Origin: Psychrobacter sp. UBA5136
GTDB taxonomy: Bacteria; Pseudomonadota; Gammaproteobacteria; Pseudomonadales; Moraxellaceae
Assembly: GCF_002414005.1 (NCBI RefSeq)
Contig: NZ_DHYG01000008.1
Coordinates: 39,353 to 103,352, forward strand
DNA length: 64,000 nucleotides
Direction of reading: 5' to 3'
Below, in pieces: positions 8,907-18,363 of this stretch. Numbering within the stretch: the first letter of the stretch is position 1; each line of letters starts with the position of its first letter. Made by a program: the position numbers and the translations under genes. The notes under the pieces are model-generated. The model did not search any database, was not told the origin of the DNA, and worked only from the letters and a program-made list of their open reading frames with translations.

Positions 8907-10670
8907 ATGAGCAACGCTCACCCCTCTATAGATCCCATTACCTTGTCTGTCGTACGTGGCGCCCTAGAAACGGCGCAGCGTGAGATGACAACCACCTTAG
9001 AAAAAACCGCCCGCTCTAGTGTTTTTAACTTAGCTCATGACTATAGTAACGCGCTGTTTGATCATTTGCCTGAGATGATTTTGCAAGGGCAAGATATTCC
9101 CATTCATCTAGGTTCACTCATGCCCGCTATGAAAGCCGTCGCCGAATATTACGGTGACGATATTCATGAAGGCGATGTGATTTATCATAACGACCCTGTG
9201 ATGATGGGCAGCCATATCTTAGATTGCTGTATGTATAAACCGGTGTTTTATAAAGGTGAGCTGGTTTTTTGGACGGTTTGTAAAGGTCATGTCACGGATA
9301 TCGGTGGCCCCGTACCCGCAGGCTATAACCCTGATGCCAAAGAGATATATGCCGAAGGGCTGCGCATTCCGCCTATTAAACTTTGGGAAAAAGGCGTCAA
9401 ACGCCATGATGTGATTAATTTGCTGCACAGTAATATGCGCTCACGCCGTAACCAAGAAGGCGATCTTAATGCGCAGTACGGAGCGTGCGCTGTCGGCGAG
9501 CGTAACATGATTGCGCTGCTAGACAAATACGGCGTCGAGACGGTACGCGGCGCGATTGAAGAGCTAAAGAGCATGGCTGACCATCATATGCGCTCGTTAA
9601 TTTCTTCTATCCCAGATGGCGACTATCATGGCGAGGCGGTGTTAGAAGATTCAGGTCATGGTTTGGGCGATATGACCATCAGCGCCGACATTGTCATCAA
9701 AGACAGCGATGTGCATATTCAAATCACCAGTCCGCCACAAGTTCCTTATTTTATCAACTCTTATGCTGGTAACTCGATGTCAGGGGTATTGCTGGGGCTG
9801 ATGATGTTTGCCCAAGTGGAGCCGCCGTATAACGAAGGCTTATACCGCTGCGTGACCGTTGATTTGGGTGAGCATGGCACCTTGTGTAATGCCAAAGAAC
9901 CGGCGCCGCATGTCAATTGTACGACCACGCCGATGGAAACCTTAACCGATGCGGTACGTATGGCATTTGAAGCAGCAGCACCAGAGCGCGTTACCGCCTC
10001 TTGGGGACATTCGTCAGGGATCAATATCGCTGGTATCGACCCAAAAACTGGCGAGCAATACGTCACCATGATTCTAGCATCTATTATTTCAGGGGCCGGA
10101 GCCACGCAGCAAATGGATGGCTGGCACGCTTATGGGCCATTGAGCTGCTTTGGGGCGTTAAGCTCAGGGGATATCGAGCTGTTAGAGTACCAGTATCCTA
10201 TCTTAATTCATAAGTATGGCTTGGCAGAAGACAGTGGCGGCGCAGGCGAGTACCGCGGCGGCTGTGGTACGGTTTGGGAAGTTGAGCCCTTAGATCATAC
10301 CATGACGGTTATTGCCTTTGGTGAAGGTCGTCAGCATCCTACCATGGGCGCAGGCGGCGCGGAACAAATCTCACCCGAGCTGAAAGTTGGGCGTCTAGAG
10401 ATACTACATAAAGATGGGCAAACGGACTTATATAGAAAAAATACTGTCACGGAAATCACGCCGGGTGAACGCGCGCGCAATACCAATCCGGGCGGCGGCG
10501 GTTACGGCAGCTCGTTTGATCGCGATATCAAAGCGGTTATTAAGGACGTGGAAGAAAGGATTATCTCAATTGCAGCGGCAAAAACCGAATACGGCGTGGT
10601 AATAGACCCCGATACCTTGACGCTCAATGAGACTGAAACGGAATATTTACGCCGTCAAATAATCGCATAA
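8907..10670 (+). CDS. hyuB: Hydantoinase B / oxoprolinase family subunit (HyuB-like)
   Basis: One of the two subunits of an ATP-dependent amidohydrolase or carboxylase of the N-methylhydantoinase/5-oxoprolinase/acetone carboxylase superfamily, cytosolic, 587 residues. The start has a clear AAGGAG 8 bases upstream. Family landmarks: DPITLSVVRGALETAQREM at the N-terminus, LGSLMPAMKAV, GDVIYHNDPVMMGSHILD (about 92-110; Asp and His typical of the metal site), HVTDIGGPVPAGY, and near the C-terminus RGGCGTVWEVEP and NPGGGGYG. It is followed after 38 bases by the HyuA partner, in the order B then A. Whether the substrate is a hydantoin, an oxoproline-like lactam or a ketone cannot be read from sequence. 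No third acetone carboxylase subunit is seen, which argues against that activity. Confidence 0.9.
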   Translation: MSNAHPSIDPITLSVVRGALETAQREMTTTLEKTARSSVFNLAHDYSNALFDHLPEMILQGQDIPIHLGSLMPAMKAVAEYYGDDIHEGDVIYHNDPVMMGSHILDCCMYKPVFYKGELVFWTVCKGHVTDIGGPVPAGYNPDAKEIYAEGLRIPPIKLWEKGVKRHDVINLLHSNMRSRRNQEGDLNAQYGACAVGERNMIALLDKYGVETVRGAIEELKSMADHHMRSLISSIPDGDYHGEAVLEDSGHGLGDMTISADIVIKDSDVHIQITSPPQVPYFINSYAGNSMSGVLLGLMMFAQVEPPYNEGLYRCVTVDLGEHGTLCNAKEPAPHVNCTTTPMETLTDAVRMAFEAAAPERVTASWGHSSGINIAGIDPKTGEQYVTMILASIISGAGATQQMDGWHAYGPLSCFGALSSGDIELLEYQYPILIHKYGLAEDSGGAGEYRGGCGTVWEVEPLDHTMTVIAFGEGRQHPTMGAGGAEQISPELKVGRLEILHKDGQTDLYRKNTVTEITPGERARNTNPGGGGYGSSFDRDIKAVIKDVEERIISIAAAKTEYGVVIDPDTLTLNETETEYLRRQIIA

Positions 10671-10708
10671 AACACATTGAATTTTCATGATTGAGTTAAG
10701 GATGACTT

Positions 10709-12790
10709 ATGAACAACGATTTTCGTATTGGCGTTGATGCTGGCGGGACTTTTACAGATTTTGTCTTGGCAGAAAAAACTGGTGACATTCATCTGTTTAA
10801 AGCACCATCGACCCCAGAGGATGGCACCTTAGCCATTGCTAATGGTCTCCAGCAAATTGCCAACAAATTTAACCGCCCTATTGAGGACATTATTCAAGCC
10901 TGCGACTTGTGTATTAATGGTACGACAGTCGCGCTAAACGCACTGATTCAGATGACAGGCGTAAAAGTGGGCTTGTTATGCACCAAAGGCCATGAAGACA
11001 GTATCGAGATACGCTTAGGGCACAAAGAAGAAGGGCATCGCTACGATGCCAGTTACCCGCCAGCGCCGCAGATTGCCACACGTGACCGCCGCTTTCCCAT
11101 CGGTGGCCGTATCTTAGCGGACGGCACCGAACACGAACCGCTAAATGAGCAAGATATCCTTGATGCGATTAAAGTATTAAAAAAGCAAAACGTGCAAGCA
11201 GTTGCCATCTCTTTTGTGTGGTCTATCCGCAATGTTCAGCACGAACAGCGCGCCAAAGAGCTGATCGAGCAGCATATGCCGGGGGTGTTTGTCTGCTGCG
11301 GTAGCGAAGTCTATCCGCAGATTAAGGAATATACACGCACCTCAACGACGTTGGTTAATGCTTATTTAAGCCCTGTCATGGCCTCTTATGTGCATAAAAT
11401 TGATGATTACTTTAAGGCGCTTGGCGCTGAGCAGCCCGTGCGTTATTTTCAGTCAAATGGCGGGCTTGCTGTTGGCAATATCATGCGCGAACGAGCAGTT
11501 AATGCCATTAATTCAGGGCCGGCATCAGCGCCGCAAGCGGGTTTATACATTGCCAGCGCCTTTGATATTGATAATATTATCACCGTCGATATGGGCGGGA
11601 CGTCTTTTGATATCACCATGGCCAAATCTGGTCGAACCATCTTAAACCGTGATATTGATTTTTTGCGCAATCGTATTGGCGTGCCGATGATTCACGTCGA
11701 AACATTGGGCGCAGGCGGCGGCTCGATTGGTCATGTGAATAATTTTGGTATGTTAGAGGTAGGCCCACAAAGTGCTGGCGCGACCCCAGGCCCAGCGTCT
11801 TACGGTAAAGGCGGTGAGCTGCCGACAGTAACGGATGCCAATCTGGTCTTAGGCTACCTTGAGCCAAATGCCGTGCTTGGTGGCTGCGTGACCTTGAACA
11901 AAGACAAAGCCCAAGAAGCGGTACAAAAATACATTGCCGATCCCTTAAAAATTGACATAGCGCATGCCGCCTTTGGTATCAGCGCCATCGTCAACCAAAA
12001 TATGGCAAACGGCATTCGCCGTATTACCATTGAAAAAGGCTATGATCCACGCGACTTTGCCCTTATCTGTGCTGGCGGCGCAGGTGGTATGCATATTGTT
12101 GATTTGGCAGAAGAGATGGGTATTGGTACTATCTTGATACCGAAAATTGCTTCTTGTCTGTGCGCCTTTGGTCAAATCATCTCTGATATTAAATATAACT
12201 ATCTGGCCACGCAAATGATGATTATTGCGCCAGATTCAGAGCTACAGTCGCTCAATGCCACCTTACACGAGCTCGAAAGCTTGGGGGTACAAAAGCTGCT
12301 TGAAGATGGCTTTGCAGAAGACGATATTATCATCGAGCGTACCATGGAGATGCGCTACGTCGGGCAGGTGCACGAATGTAATGTACTGGTACCAAATGGC
12401 AAGCTTGATGCCGATAGCGTACAAACGATTTTAGAGGCCTTCCACCATCGTCATAAAGAGCTTTACACTTATGATGAGCGCGATAATAAGGTGGAGCTGG
12501 TCAATATCGAAGTGGCTGTTATCGGGAGGATCAGTAAACCCAAGCTGCCAGAACTTGCTCAGCAACAAGGCGATATCAGTCAGGCTAAAGTAGGCAGCCG
12601 TGCGATGATTATGGATCAAGACTATGAATGGATTGATACGCCTATTTATAATGGTGAGGCGTTTGGGGCAGGGGCATTTATTGCAGGGCCGGCGCTTATT
12701 CAAGAACCAACCACCACGATTGTGATTAAAAAAGGCTGGCAAGCAGAGCTGCATGAAACGGGTACTTATAAGCTGACCAAAGCGGCTTAG
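10709..12790 (+). CDS. hyuA: Hydantoinase A / oxoprolinase family ATPase subunit (HyuA-like)
   Basis: ATP-binding partner of the preceding subunit, 693 residues, close to the usual length for HyuA. The N-terminus RIGVDAGGTFTDFVLAE (about residues 5-21) is the phosphate-1 loop of an ASKHA-fold ATPase. NGTTVALNALIQ and the central VDMGGTSFDI (phosphate-2) follow, then ETLGAGGGSI and GPASYGKGGELPTVTDANL, all strongly conserved in the family. The C-terminal part resembles the small Hydant_A_C domain with GPALIQEPTTTIVI. The complex couples ATP hydrolysis to ring opening of a cyclic amide; the exact substrate is unknown. The gene shares an operon with hyuB and ends at a hairpin terminator. Confidence 0.9.
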   Translation: MNNDFRIGVDAGGTFTDFVLAEKTGDIHLFKAPSTPEDGTLAIANGLQQIANKFNRPIEDIIQACDLCINGTTVALNALIQMTGVKVGLLCTKGHEDSIEIRLGHKEEGHRYDASYPPAPQIATRDRRFPIGGRILADGTEHEPLNEQDILDAIKVLKKQNVQAVAISFVWSIRNVQHEQRAKELIEQHMPGVFVCCGSEVYPQIKEYTRTSTTLVNAYLSPVMASYVHKIDDYFKALGAEQPVRYFQSNGGLAVGNIMRERAVNAINSGPASAPQAGLYIASAFDIDNIITVDMGGTSFDITMAKSGRTILNRDIDFLRNRIGVPMIHVETLGAGGGSIGHVNNFGMLEVGPQSAGATPGPASYGKGGELPTVTDANLVLGYLEPNAVLGGCVTLNKDKAQEAVQKYIADPLKIDIAHAAFGISAIVNQNMANGIRRITIEKGYDPRDFALICAGGAGGMHIVDLAEEMGIGTILIPKIASCLCAFGQIISDIKYNYLATQMMIIAPDSELQSLNATLHELESLGVQKLLEDGFAEDDIIIERTMEMRYVGQVHECNVLVPNGKLDADSVQTILEAFHHRHKELYTYDERDNKVELVNIEVAVIGRISKPKLPELAQQQGDISQAKVGSRAMIMDQDYEWIDTPIYNGEAFGAGAFIAGPALIQEPTTTIVIKKGWQAELHETGTYKLTKAA

Positions 12791-12834
12791 AATGGTATTT
12801 TTTATCTAATTAAAATGGCTTTATAAACTTTCAG

Positions 12835-12868
12835 TCAGGCACTAAACCCAGTTTAATGCCTGATTTTT
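12835..12868 (+). terminator. Terminator of the hyuBA operon
   Basis: TCAGGCACTAAAC pairs with GTTTAATGCCTGA around a 3-base loop with one C-A mismatch, then TTTTT. Confidence 0.85.
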
Positions 12869-12985
12869 GTTTTAAAACTTATTGTAGGTGTGATATTTAG
12901 ACCTCTTATTTAGTAAATCAGTTTAGAAACCCAGTTGCCCTACAGGTATGATATAAAGGAGAATAACTTTTACGAGTATTCAAGG

Positions 12986-14011
12986 ATGAATGCAAAATTA
13001 ACACCTTCCTTATGGTTACCTTCAGGACCACTTCTAAGCGCTCCTCAAACGTTAGACGCGTTTGATTGGAAGCGCACCATCAATGACACCTATTTTGATC
13101 TCAATGTAAGCTTTCGCCAACCAAGCCAGTTCTCTGGTTATTTGCAACACGCTAAGCTCTTGGATATCGGGGTGTCCCACTATTATGCCAACACCGTGCA
13201 TTACAAACGCAGCTTAGTAAGCAATCAGTGTAGTGACGGTATTAAAGATGCTGACAGCAACAAGAACAGTAATGATAGTATTTTAATCACTTTTCCTGTG
13301 ACGGGCAGCGTTCATTTTATACAAAAAAATCGCCAGTTAACCTCAAGTGCGGGTCAGTTCTTTATCGAGCTATCACACCTGCCTTATGAGTTTTATCATT
13401 TGCAGGTAGCATCGTTATATGTAATTAAGGTGCCTTTAGCGCTATTAACCCCGCAAATGGGTACGATAGAGCGCCAGTTTGCTCGCAGTCTGACCATTGA
13501 TGAGGGAGCGGGTAGGTTGCTTGTTTTTCAAATCAGGCAAATATTAGAGCTCATTGAGCACCATCAATTGGCAGATTTAGAGGTTAAAATTCTAGAGCAG
13601 CAGCTGCTTAATCTTATTGTATTGACATTGAGCGCACCAAAAGAAGTGATGATGAGTACCAGCTCGTCTATCCAATCTGTGCATTTAAAACGTATCGAGC
13701 ATTACGTTTATTTGCATCTCGAAAACCCTGCTTTAACGCCAGCGCTGGTTGCTACTGCTTGTCATATTTCTACCCGATACCTGCATAAACTGTTTGCCGA
13801 CTTGCCATATAGTTTTTCAGAATGGGTAAAGGAACTGCGTTTAAAGAAAGCCAATGATATTTTAAAGACCAAAAGCTACGTAACCATCGATGAAGTGGCG
13901 CATAGAGTTGGTTATAGCGATCAAAGTTATTTTTCACGCATTTATAAGCAGCATTTCGGTTATACGCCGCGAGATACGCCAAGCTTAGACACAAACACAA
14001 ATATAGAATAG
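12986..14011 (+). CDS. AraC-family transcriptional regulator
   Basis: DNA-binding regulator of 341 residues. The long open frame begins at a TTG at 12935; the ATG at 12986 is preferred (MNAKLTPSLWLPSG). The N-terminal half is an AraC-binding-like effector domain with ITFPVTGSVHF and FIELSHLPYEF. The C-terminal 100 residues carry two helix-turn-helix motifs: LVATACHISTRYLHKLF with FSEWVKELRL, and IDEVAHRVGYSDQSYFSRIY followed by KQHFGYTPRD, the AraC/XylS signature. It sits directly behind the hyuBA terminator and most plausibly controls that operon through the 21-base-spaced sites at 8695. The effector is unknown. A Gly/Asn/Asp-rich insertion (about residues 80-95) is unusual. Confidence 0.9.
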   Translation: MNAKLTPSLWLPSGPLLSAPQTLDAFDWKRTINDTYFDLNVSFRQPSQFSGYLQHAKLLDIGVSHYYANTVHYKRSLVSNQCSDGIKDADSNKNSNDSILITFPVTGSVHFIQKNRQLTSSAGQFFIELSHLPYEFYHLQVASLYVIKVPLALLTPQMGTIERQFARSLTIDEGAGRLLVFQIRQILELIEHHQLADLEVKILEQQLLNLIVLTLSAPKEVMMSTSSSIQSVHLKRIEHYVYLHLENPALTPALVATACHISTRYLHKLFADLPYSFSEWVKELRLKKANDILKTKSYVTIDEVAHRVGYSDQSYFSRIYKQHFGYTPRDTPSLDTNTNIE

Positions 14012-14118
14012 TCACTGTTATGTACTCTGTCATGCAGTCGCTGTATGATTTGCCTATTAAGAATAATAACCACAGCGCAAGCATTTATATTGGGATTAGG
14101 ATTGGGGAGAGAGCTGAG

Positions 14119-15111
14119 ATGCTTAACGTTATGAATGATGATGTGGCAAAAGTAGAGATATATGAAAGCGCTGATGGAAAGGCACAGGTAGACGTTCGCT
14201 TCAAGCAAGAGACTGTCTGGCTTACGCAAGCACAAATGTCCGAGCTGTTTGGTCGTGACCAATCAGTGATTTCGCGTCACATTGCCAATGCCATAAAAGA
14301 GGAGGAAATCGCTGAAAAAAGCAATATGCAAAAAATGCATATTGCAAATTCTGACCGCCCCGTGACATTTTATGACTTAGATGTGGTTATCTCAGTGGGG
14401 TATCGCATCAAATCTCCCCAAGGTGTGCAATTTAGACGCTGGGCAACCCAGCGCCTACGTGAATACTTGGTTCAAGGCTATACACTCAATCAAGAGCGCT
14501 TTGATAAAAACTCAAGCGAGCTCCAACAAGCATTAAACTTAATCAAAAAAACCGCGCAAAGCCCCGATCTTAAAACCGATGAAGGACGCGGCTTGGTTGA
14601 GATTATCAGCCGTTATACGCAGACATTTCTATGGTTACAGCGCTATGATGAAGGCTTGCTTGATAATCCAGCTGGGCAAGAGGGCGGTATCTTACCCAGT
14701 CCGACCGAGGCGATGGTAGCGCTCACTAACTTAAAAGCACAGCTGATAGATAGAGGCGAGGCGACTGAGCTATTTGCCAAACCGCGCGGCGATGGTTTGG
14801 ACAGTGTGCTGGGCAATTTGGCGCAAACTGTCTTTGGCGAGCCTGCGTATCCGACTATCGAGAGTAAAGCGGCGCATCTGCTGTATTTTATGGTCAAAAA
14901 TCATCCTTTTACCGATGGTAATAAACGCAGCGGCGCTTTTTTGTTTGTAGACTTTTTACACCGTAATAATCGCTTGCTAAATGATAAAGGTGATATGGTC
15001 ATCAATAACACTGGGCTTGCCGCCTTAACCTTGCTGGTCGCTGAGTCTGACCCCAATCAAAAAGAAACCTTGATTAAATTGATTATGAATATGCTGTCGT
15101 TAGAAGCTTGA
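14119..15111 (+). CDS. rhuM: RhuM family protein with C-terminal Fic/Doc domain
   Basis: A 330-residue two-part protein. The start at 14119 follows GGGGAG at 9 bases; the longer frame opens at 14020. The N-terminal RhuM domain contains VWLTQAQMSELFGRDQSVISRHI (a helix-turn-helix-like segment given in part) and SVGYRIKSPQGVQFRRWAT, shared with phage antirepressor and KilA-like proteins. The C-terminal Fic-fold domain has HPFTDGNKRSG at about residues 262-272. Canonical AMP-transferases have HPFx(D/E)GNGRxxR; here Lys replaces the second Gly, giving the GNKR form of the Doc toxin, which acts as a kinase. No inhibitory antitoxin gene is adjacent. The role is unknown; RhuM of Salmonella affects virulence. 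It could be a solitary defence or toxin element. Confidence 0.85.
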   Translation: MLNVMNDDVAKVEIYESADGKAQVDVRFKQETVWLTQAQMSELFGRDQSVISRHIANAIKEEEIAEKSNMQKMHIANSDRPVTFYDLDVVISVGYRIKSPQGVQFRRWATQRLREYLVQGYTLNQERFDKNSSELQQALNLIKKTAQSPDLKTDEGRGLVEIISRYTQTFLWLQRYDEGLLDNPAGQEGGILPSPTEAMVALTNLKAQLIDRGEATELFAKPRGDGLDSVLGNLAQTVFGEPAYPTIESKAAHLLYFMVKNHPFTDGNKRSGAFLFVDFLHRNNRLLNDKGDMVINNTGLAALTLLVAESDPNQKETLIKLIMNMLSLEA

Positions 15112-15153
15112 TAAAAAACGCAGCCTAACGACGAGAATTAAAGGAAATTGAGT

Positions 15154-15897
15154 ATGTTTGGCATCATAAAAGAATGGCGTGAGCAGCGTATTTTGGATAA
15201 TAGCGAATTTACCCATACTGACTGGCTGCATGCGGCTAAGCGTATTGTCATACTTGATAGGCTCGATGAGGACGAGTTAAACCGTTTGTTTAATCTAGCG
15301 ACGTTGTTTTTGGCGGATAAGTCGATTACTGGCGCCCAGGGTTTTGAGATTACCGATGCGGTCAAGCAATCCATCGCCTTACAAGCTTGCCTGCCGATTT
15401 TAAACCTAAGCCTTGAATGGTACGCTGGCTGGTCATCTATTATTATTTATCCTGGCTCCTACAAAAGCGACAGTACCACCGTCGATGAGATGGGTATCGT
15501 CCATGAAGGCAGTCAACACCGCAGTGGAGAAGCGTGGCTGCGTGGTCCCGTCATTCTGTCGTGGAAGGATGCCAAACACTCAGGTGAGCGCGATGGTCAC
15601 AATGTGGTCATTCATGAGTTTGTGCATAAGCTTGATATGTTAAATGGCCGCGCCAATGGCTTTCCGCCGCTGCAAGCGGATATGGATCCTGCACGCTGGA
15701 CTGAAATTATGACGCGAGATTTTGAGGATTTTCAAACCCATCGTAAGTCGGGACTCGATCGCTATGGCGCAACCAATCCTGCGGAATTTTTTGCGGTATT
15801 AAGCGAAGTGTTTTTTGAAACACCGCAAAAGCTTATTGATGCTTATCCTGATATTTACGACATAATGGTGAAGTTTTTTCGGCAAACGCCACTTTAA
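15154..15897 (+). CDS. mtfA: M90 family zinc peptidase (MtfA-like)
   Basis: Cytosolic zinc aminopeptidase-like protein of 247 residues; E. coli MtfA is 265 and binds the Mlc repressor to tune glucose PTS expression. The ATG at 15154 has AAGGA 8 bases before it, so the TTG at 15148 is not used. The metal site HEFVHKLDMLNG (the HExxH motif plus flanking residues) is intact, and a downstream Glu in PAEFFAVLSEVFFE gives the third ligand, as in the anthrax lethal factor-like fold. YAGWSSIIIYPGSY and GPVILSWKD are family-specific. It follows the RhuM gene by 42 bases but no shared function is evident. Psychrobacter-type bacteria often lack a glucose PTS, so its partner may differ from Mlc. Confidence 0.88.
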   Translation: MFGIIKEWREQRILDNSEFTHTDWLHAAKRIVILDRLDEDELNRLFNLATLFLADKSITGAQGFEITDAVKQSIALQACLPILNLSLEWYAGWSSIIIYPGSYKSDSTTVDEMGIVHEGSQHRSGEAWLRGPVILSWKDAKHSGERDGHNVVIHEFVHKLDMLNGRANGFPPLQADMDPARWTEIMTRDFEDFQTHRKSGLDRYGATNPAEFFAVLSEVFFETPQKLIDAYPDIYDIMVKFFRQTPL

Positions 15898-16034
15898 ACG
15901 AAAACGTAAACATTAAGGTTTTATAGCGAATAATGAATATAACGTAATGCAAACAAATAAAAAGGGCAGTCCATCATATAAATGCACCGTCAATTTTAAA
16001 AAAAATACTTTTAAAATCAAAAGTTTACTTTTTG

Positions 16035-16709
16035 TTAAACCGTCCATTGCTCGTTTACAATAGCGACCAAATAGCGTTTTCCTTGGTATTCATCAAACAC
16101 CAAACGCATGATGCGCCAGTCCATACCTGCATATTCTTCTGAACCTTTATAATAAAACTCAACGAACTCGGAATTGGGATAAATTTCTTTTAAATTATTG
16201 ATCATATTGCCGCTGTGCTTAAATTCATTGACGCTGATACTGGCATTGTTATAGGTATCGCCATCGACCCAAGTTTCCAAGTATTCTGGGAGCGGAATCA
16301 CTAGCGGCTTACCAGAGCCGTCAAGTTCGCCCCAAGTAAAGCGGATTTTGGGCTGTTTTAGGTACTGGGCAAATTGCTCGCGGCTAAAAACTTTATCGCT
16401 CTCAGGGCGCACATAAGCATACATTGAAAAACGCACGCCACGGGTTGGATGGATATCATTGATGATGCGAGCAAAGTCGTTATTCGCTAGCGCGCGCTGG
16501 ATACGCAATGCTTGCTGTCTGAGCGTTTGCTGGCTCATATCTGAGACGACAGGCGCTGCGGTATTTCCATTTTGTGGATTTGATAAGTTGACACTGGACT
16601 CAGCAGAAGATGAGCAGCCAGTCGCGACAAGTATGGAAGCAAAGCACGCAGCAGTCGTTAACTTATAAATACCAGATTGAAAAATATTAAGACGAGATGA
16701 CGGTGGCAT
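16035..16709 (-). CDS. Putative lipoprotein of unknown function
   Basis: A 224-residue exported lipoprotein. The start at 16709 is chosen because AGGA lies 7 bases upstream and the signal then reads MPPSSRLN..., a hydrophobic core, and the lipobox VATGC with lipidation at Cys (about residue 32). The next residues are Ser/Asn-rich, a usual linker after the lipid anchor. The globular part has ALANNDFARIINDIHPTRGVRFSMYA and ends in MDWRIMRLVFDEYQGKRYLVAIVNEQWTV, resembling small alpha+beta domains with a conserved final Trp; no named family is recognised with confidence. It is transcribed opposite to mtfA and has no operon partner. Residue +2 is Ser, so outer-membrane sorting by the Lol system is expected. 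Confidence 0.8.
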   Translation of the reverse strand: MPPSSRLNIFQSGIYKLTTAACFASILVATGCSSSAESSVNLSNPQNGNTAAPVVSDMSQQTLRQQALRIQRALANNDFARIINDIHPTRGVRFSMYAYVRPESDKVFSREQFAQYLKQPKIRFTWGELDGSGKPLVIPLPEYLETWVDGDTYNNASISVNEFKHSGNMINNLKEIYPNSEFVEFYYKGSEEYAGMDWRIMRLVFDEYQGKRYLVAIVNEQWTV

Positions 16710-17064
16710 AAAAATATCCTTATCGTATAAATCTTGACTGAACGTTAGCAAAACCAATTTGAGAAAAACTGAGCTTGTATAAATGATGATCACCAGCGTT
16801 AGGATAATTTTTGAGAGAAGTTTTAAATTCCCAAAGTCATATTAATTTAGCAAAGTTCATGGGGATGCATTGTAATAATTGGTTGAGCGCACACACCTTT
16901 TAACCGTTGGTTTGTTTTCGCATAATGTATATTATGTTAAATAAGCACTATTTAGTATTACCGTGTATGTTAGTCTCTTTTGATATTGTTTATTATTATG
17001 CTGCTAGCCTCGGTGTTCCTGCACGGATTAAATTAAACCGCGCAGGAGGCATTCTACCTGTTGC
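16710..17064. other. Gene-free region with AT-rich palindrome and a hairpin
   Basis: 355 bases between two minus-strand genes. A perfect palindrome, CATAAT-GTAT-ATTATG, lies at 16921-16936. Near the end, CCTGCACGG and CCGCGCAGG (about 17019-17047) form an imperfect hairpin just after the stop of the PQQ-type dehydrogenase gene. It lacks a T tract on the minus strand, so it is a doubtful terminator. Nothing else is recognised. Confidence 0.45.
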
Positions 17065-18363
17065 TTAACGAGTTGGGGTTACCCGCCAGATGGTGTTAGA
17101 AAGGTCATCGGCGACAATAAGTGCACCTTTTGGATCAACGGTTACACCCACCGGACGACCAAAGGTTTTGCCATCTTCGCTTTGGAATCCAGTAACAAAG
17201 TCAACCGGGTCCCCGGCTGGCTTGCCGTTATGAAATGGCACAAACCCGACCTTGTAACCCGCCGGATCTGAACGGTTCCAACTGCCATGCTCGCCGATAA
17301 ATGCGCCTTCTGAGAACTTGCCACCCATGGTTGCCGTTGAGAATGACAGGCCCAAAGGAGCTTTGTGCGAACCAAGGCTGTAATCCGGAGCAATCGCGGC
17401 GGCTACCATATCGGGCTGCTGCGGCCTGACGCGAGAATCAACATGTTGACCCCAATAACTGTATGGCCAGCCGTAGAACGCGCCGTCCCGAACTGAGGTC
17501 AGATAATCAGGTACCAGTCGCGAACCCAGCTCGTCACGCTCGTTCACTACTGCCCATAACTGATCAGTGCCTGGCAGAATATCCAGTGCCGTTGGATTAC
17601 GCAAACCGGTTGCATAAGCCCTGTGAGCCCCACTCTTAGCGTCGATCTCCCATATCCTAGCGCGATTCTCCTCAACATTGAGGCCATTTTCCGTAATGTT
17701 GCTGTTTGAGCCGATACCAACGTACAGCAAGCGCCCATCAGGGCTGGCAGTCATCGACTTGGTCCAGTGATGATTGATCTCGCTGGGCAGGACGGTAAGT
17801 TGGCGTGGCGGCCCGCTAGCTTCGGTTTGGCCGGGCTGATAATCGAACTGCACTACCGCATCTTGATTGGCGACGTACAGCTGGTCGTTGATTAACGCAA
17901 GTCCGTAAGGTGCGTTCAAATTTTTGGCGAACACAGTGCGTCTCTCATAAGTGCCATCATTATCGCTATCTCGCAGCAGGGTCAGACGATTGCCGCTTTT
18001 GACCGAGGTAGTGCCTTTAGATTTGAAATAACCAGCAATAAAGTCTTTGGGACGTTGCTTGGAGGCGTTACCGCCCCGCCCCTCGGCCACCAGAATGTCA
18101 CCATTCGGCAAGACCAGCGTCTGCCGTGGAATCTGCAGGTCAGTGGCAATGGCTTTGATTTCATAGCCTGATGGCACTATAGGCCTGCGATCTCCCCAGC
18201 CTGCGGGATCAGCGATCTTCAGTGTTGGTAACAAGCCGCGTTGAACTTCAGGCAGCTCTGGATCTGGTCCAAGCTGTGCGGAGTCATCTACTTTGCTTTC
18301 GCTGCATGCGCTCAACAGCACAGCGATTATAGTGGCAGACAAAATTTTAATCGGCTTCATCAT
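17065..18363 (-). CDS. PQQ-type sugar (sorbosone) dehydrogenase family lipoprotein
   Basis: Periplasmic beta-propeller protein of 432 residues in the soluble glucose/sorbosone dehydrogenase family, which oxidises sugars with pyrroloquinoline quinone. The start at 18363 gives an ATGA overlap with the upstream gene and opens with MMKPIKILSATIIAVLLSAC, a signal ending in lipobox LSAC. Propeller landmarks: LPNGDILVAEGRGG, ADPAGWGDRRP, RNPTALDILPGTDQLWAVVNERDE, HKAPLGLSFSTA and EHGSWNRSDPAGYKV, the last typical of this family. PQQ synthesis genes are not in the window. Base composition is higher than in the neighbours (two 60-base blocks counted by hand at 55% and 63% GC), suggesting import from a GC-richer donor. 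Confidence 0.88.
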   Translation of the reverse strand: MMKPIKILSATIIAVLLSACSESKVDDSAQLGPDPELPEVQRGLLPTLKIADPAGWGDRRPIVPSGYEIKAIATDLQIPRQTLVLPNGDILVAEGRGGNASKQRPKDFIAGYFKSKGTTSVKSGNRLTLLRDSDNDGTYERRTVFAKNLNAPYGLALINDQLYVANQDAVVQFDYQPGQTEASGPPRQLTVLPSEINHHWTKSMTASPDGRLLYVGIGSNSNITENGLNVEENRARIWEIDAKSGAHRAYATGLRNPTALDILPGTDQLWAVVNERDELGSRLVPDYLTSVRDGAFYGWPYSYWGQHVDSRVRPQQPDMVAAAIAPDYSLGSHKAPLGLSFSTATMGGKFSEGAFIGEHGSWNRSDPAGYKVGFVPFHNGKPAGDPVDFVTGFQSEDGKTFGRPVGVTVDPKGALIVADDLSNTIWRVTPTR

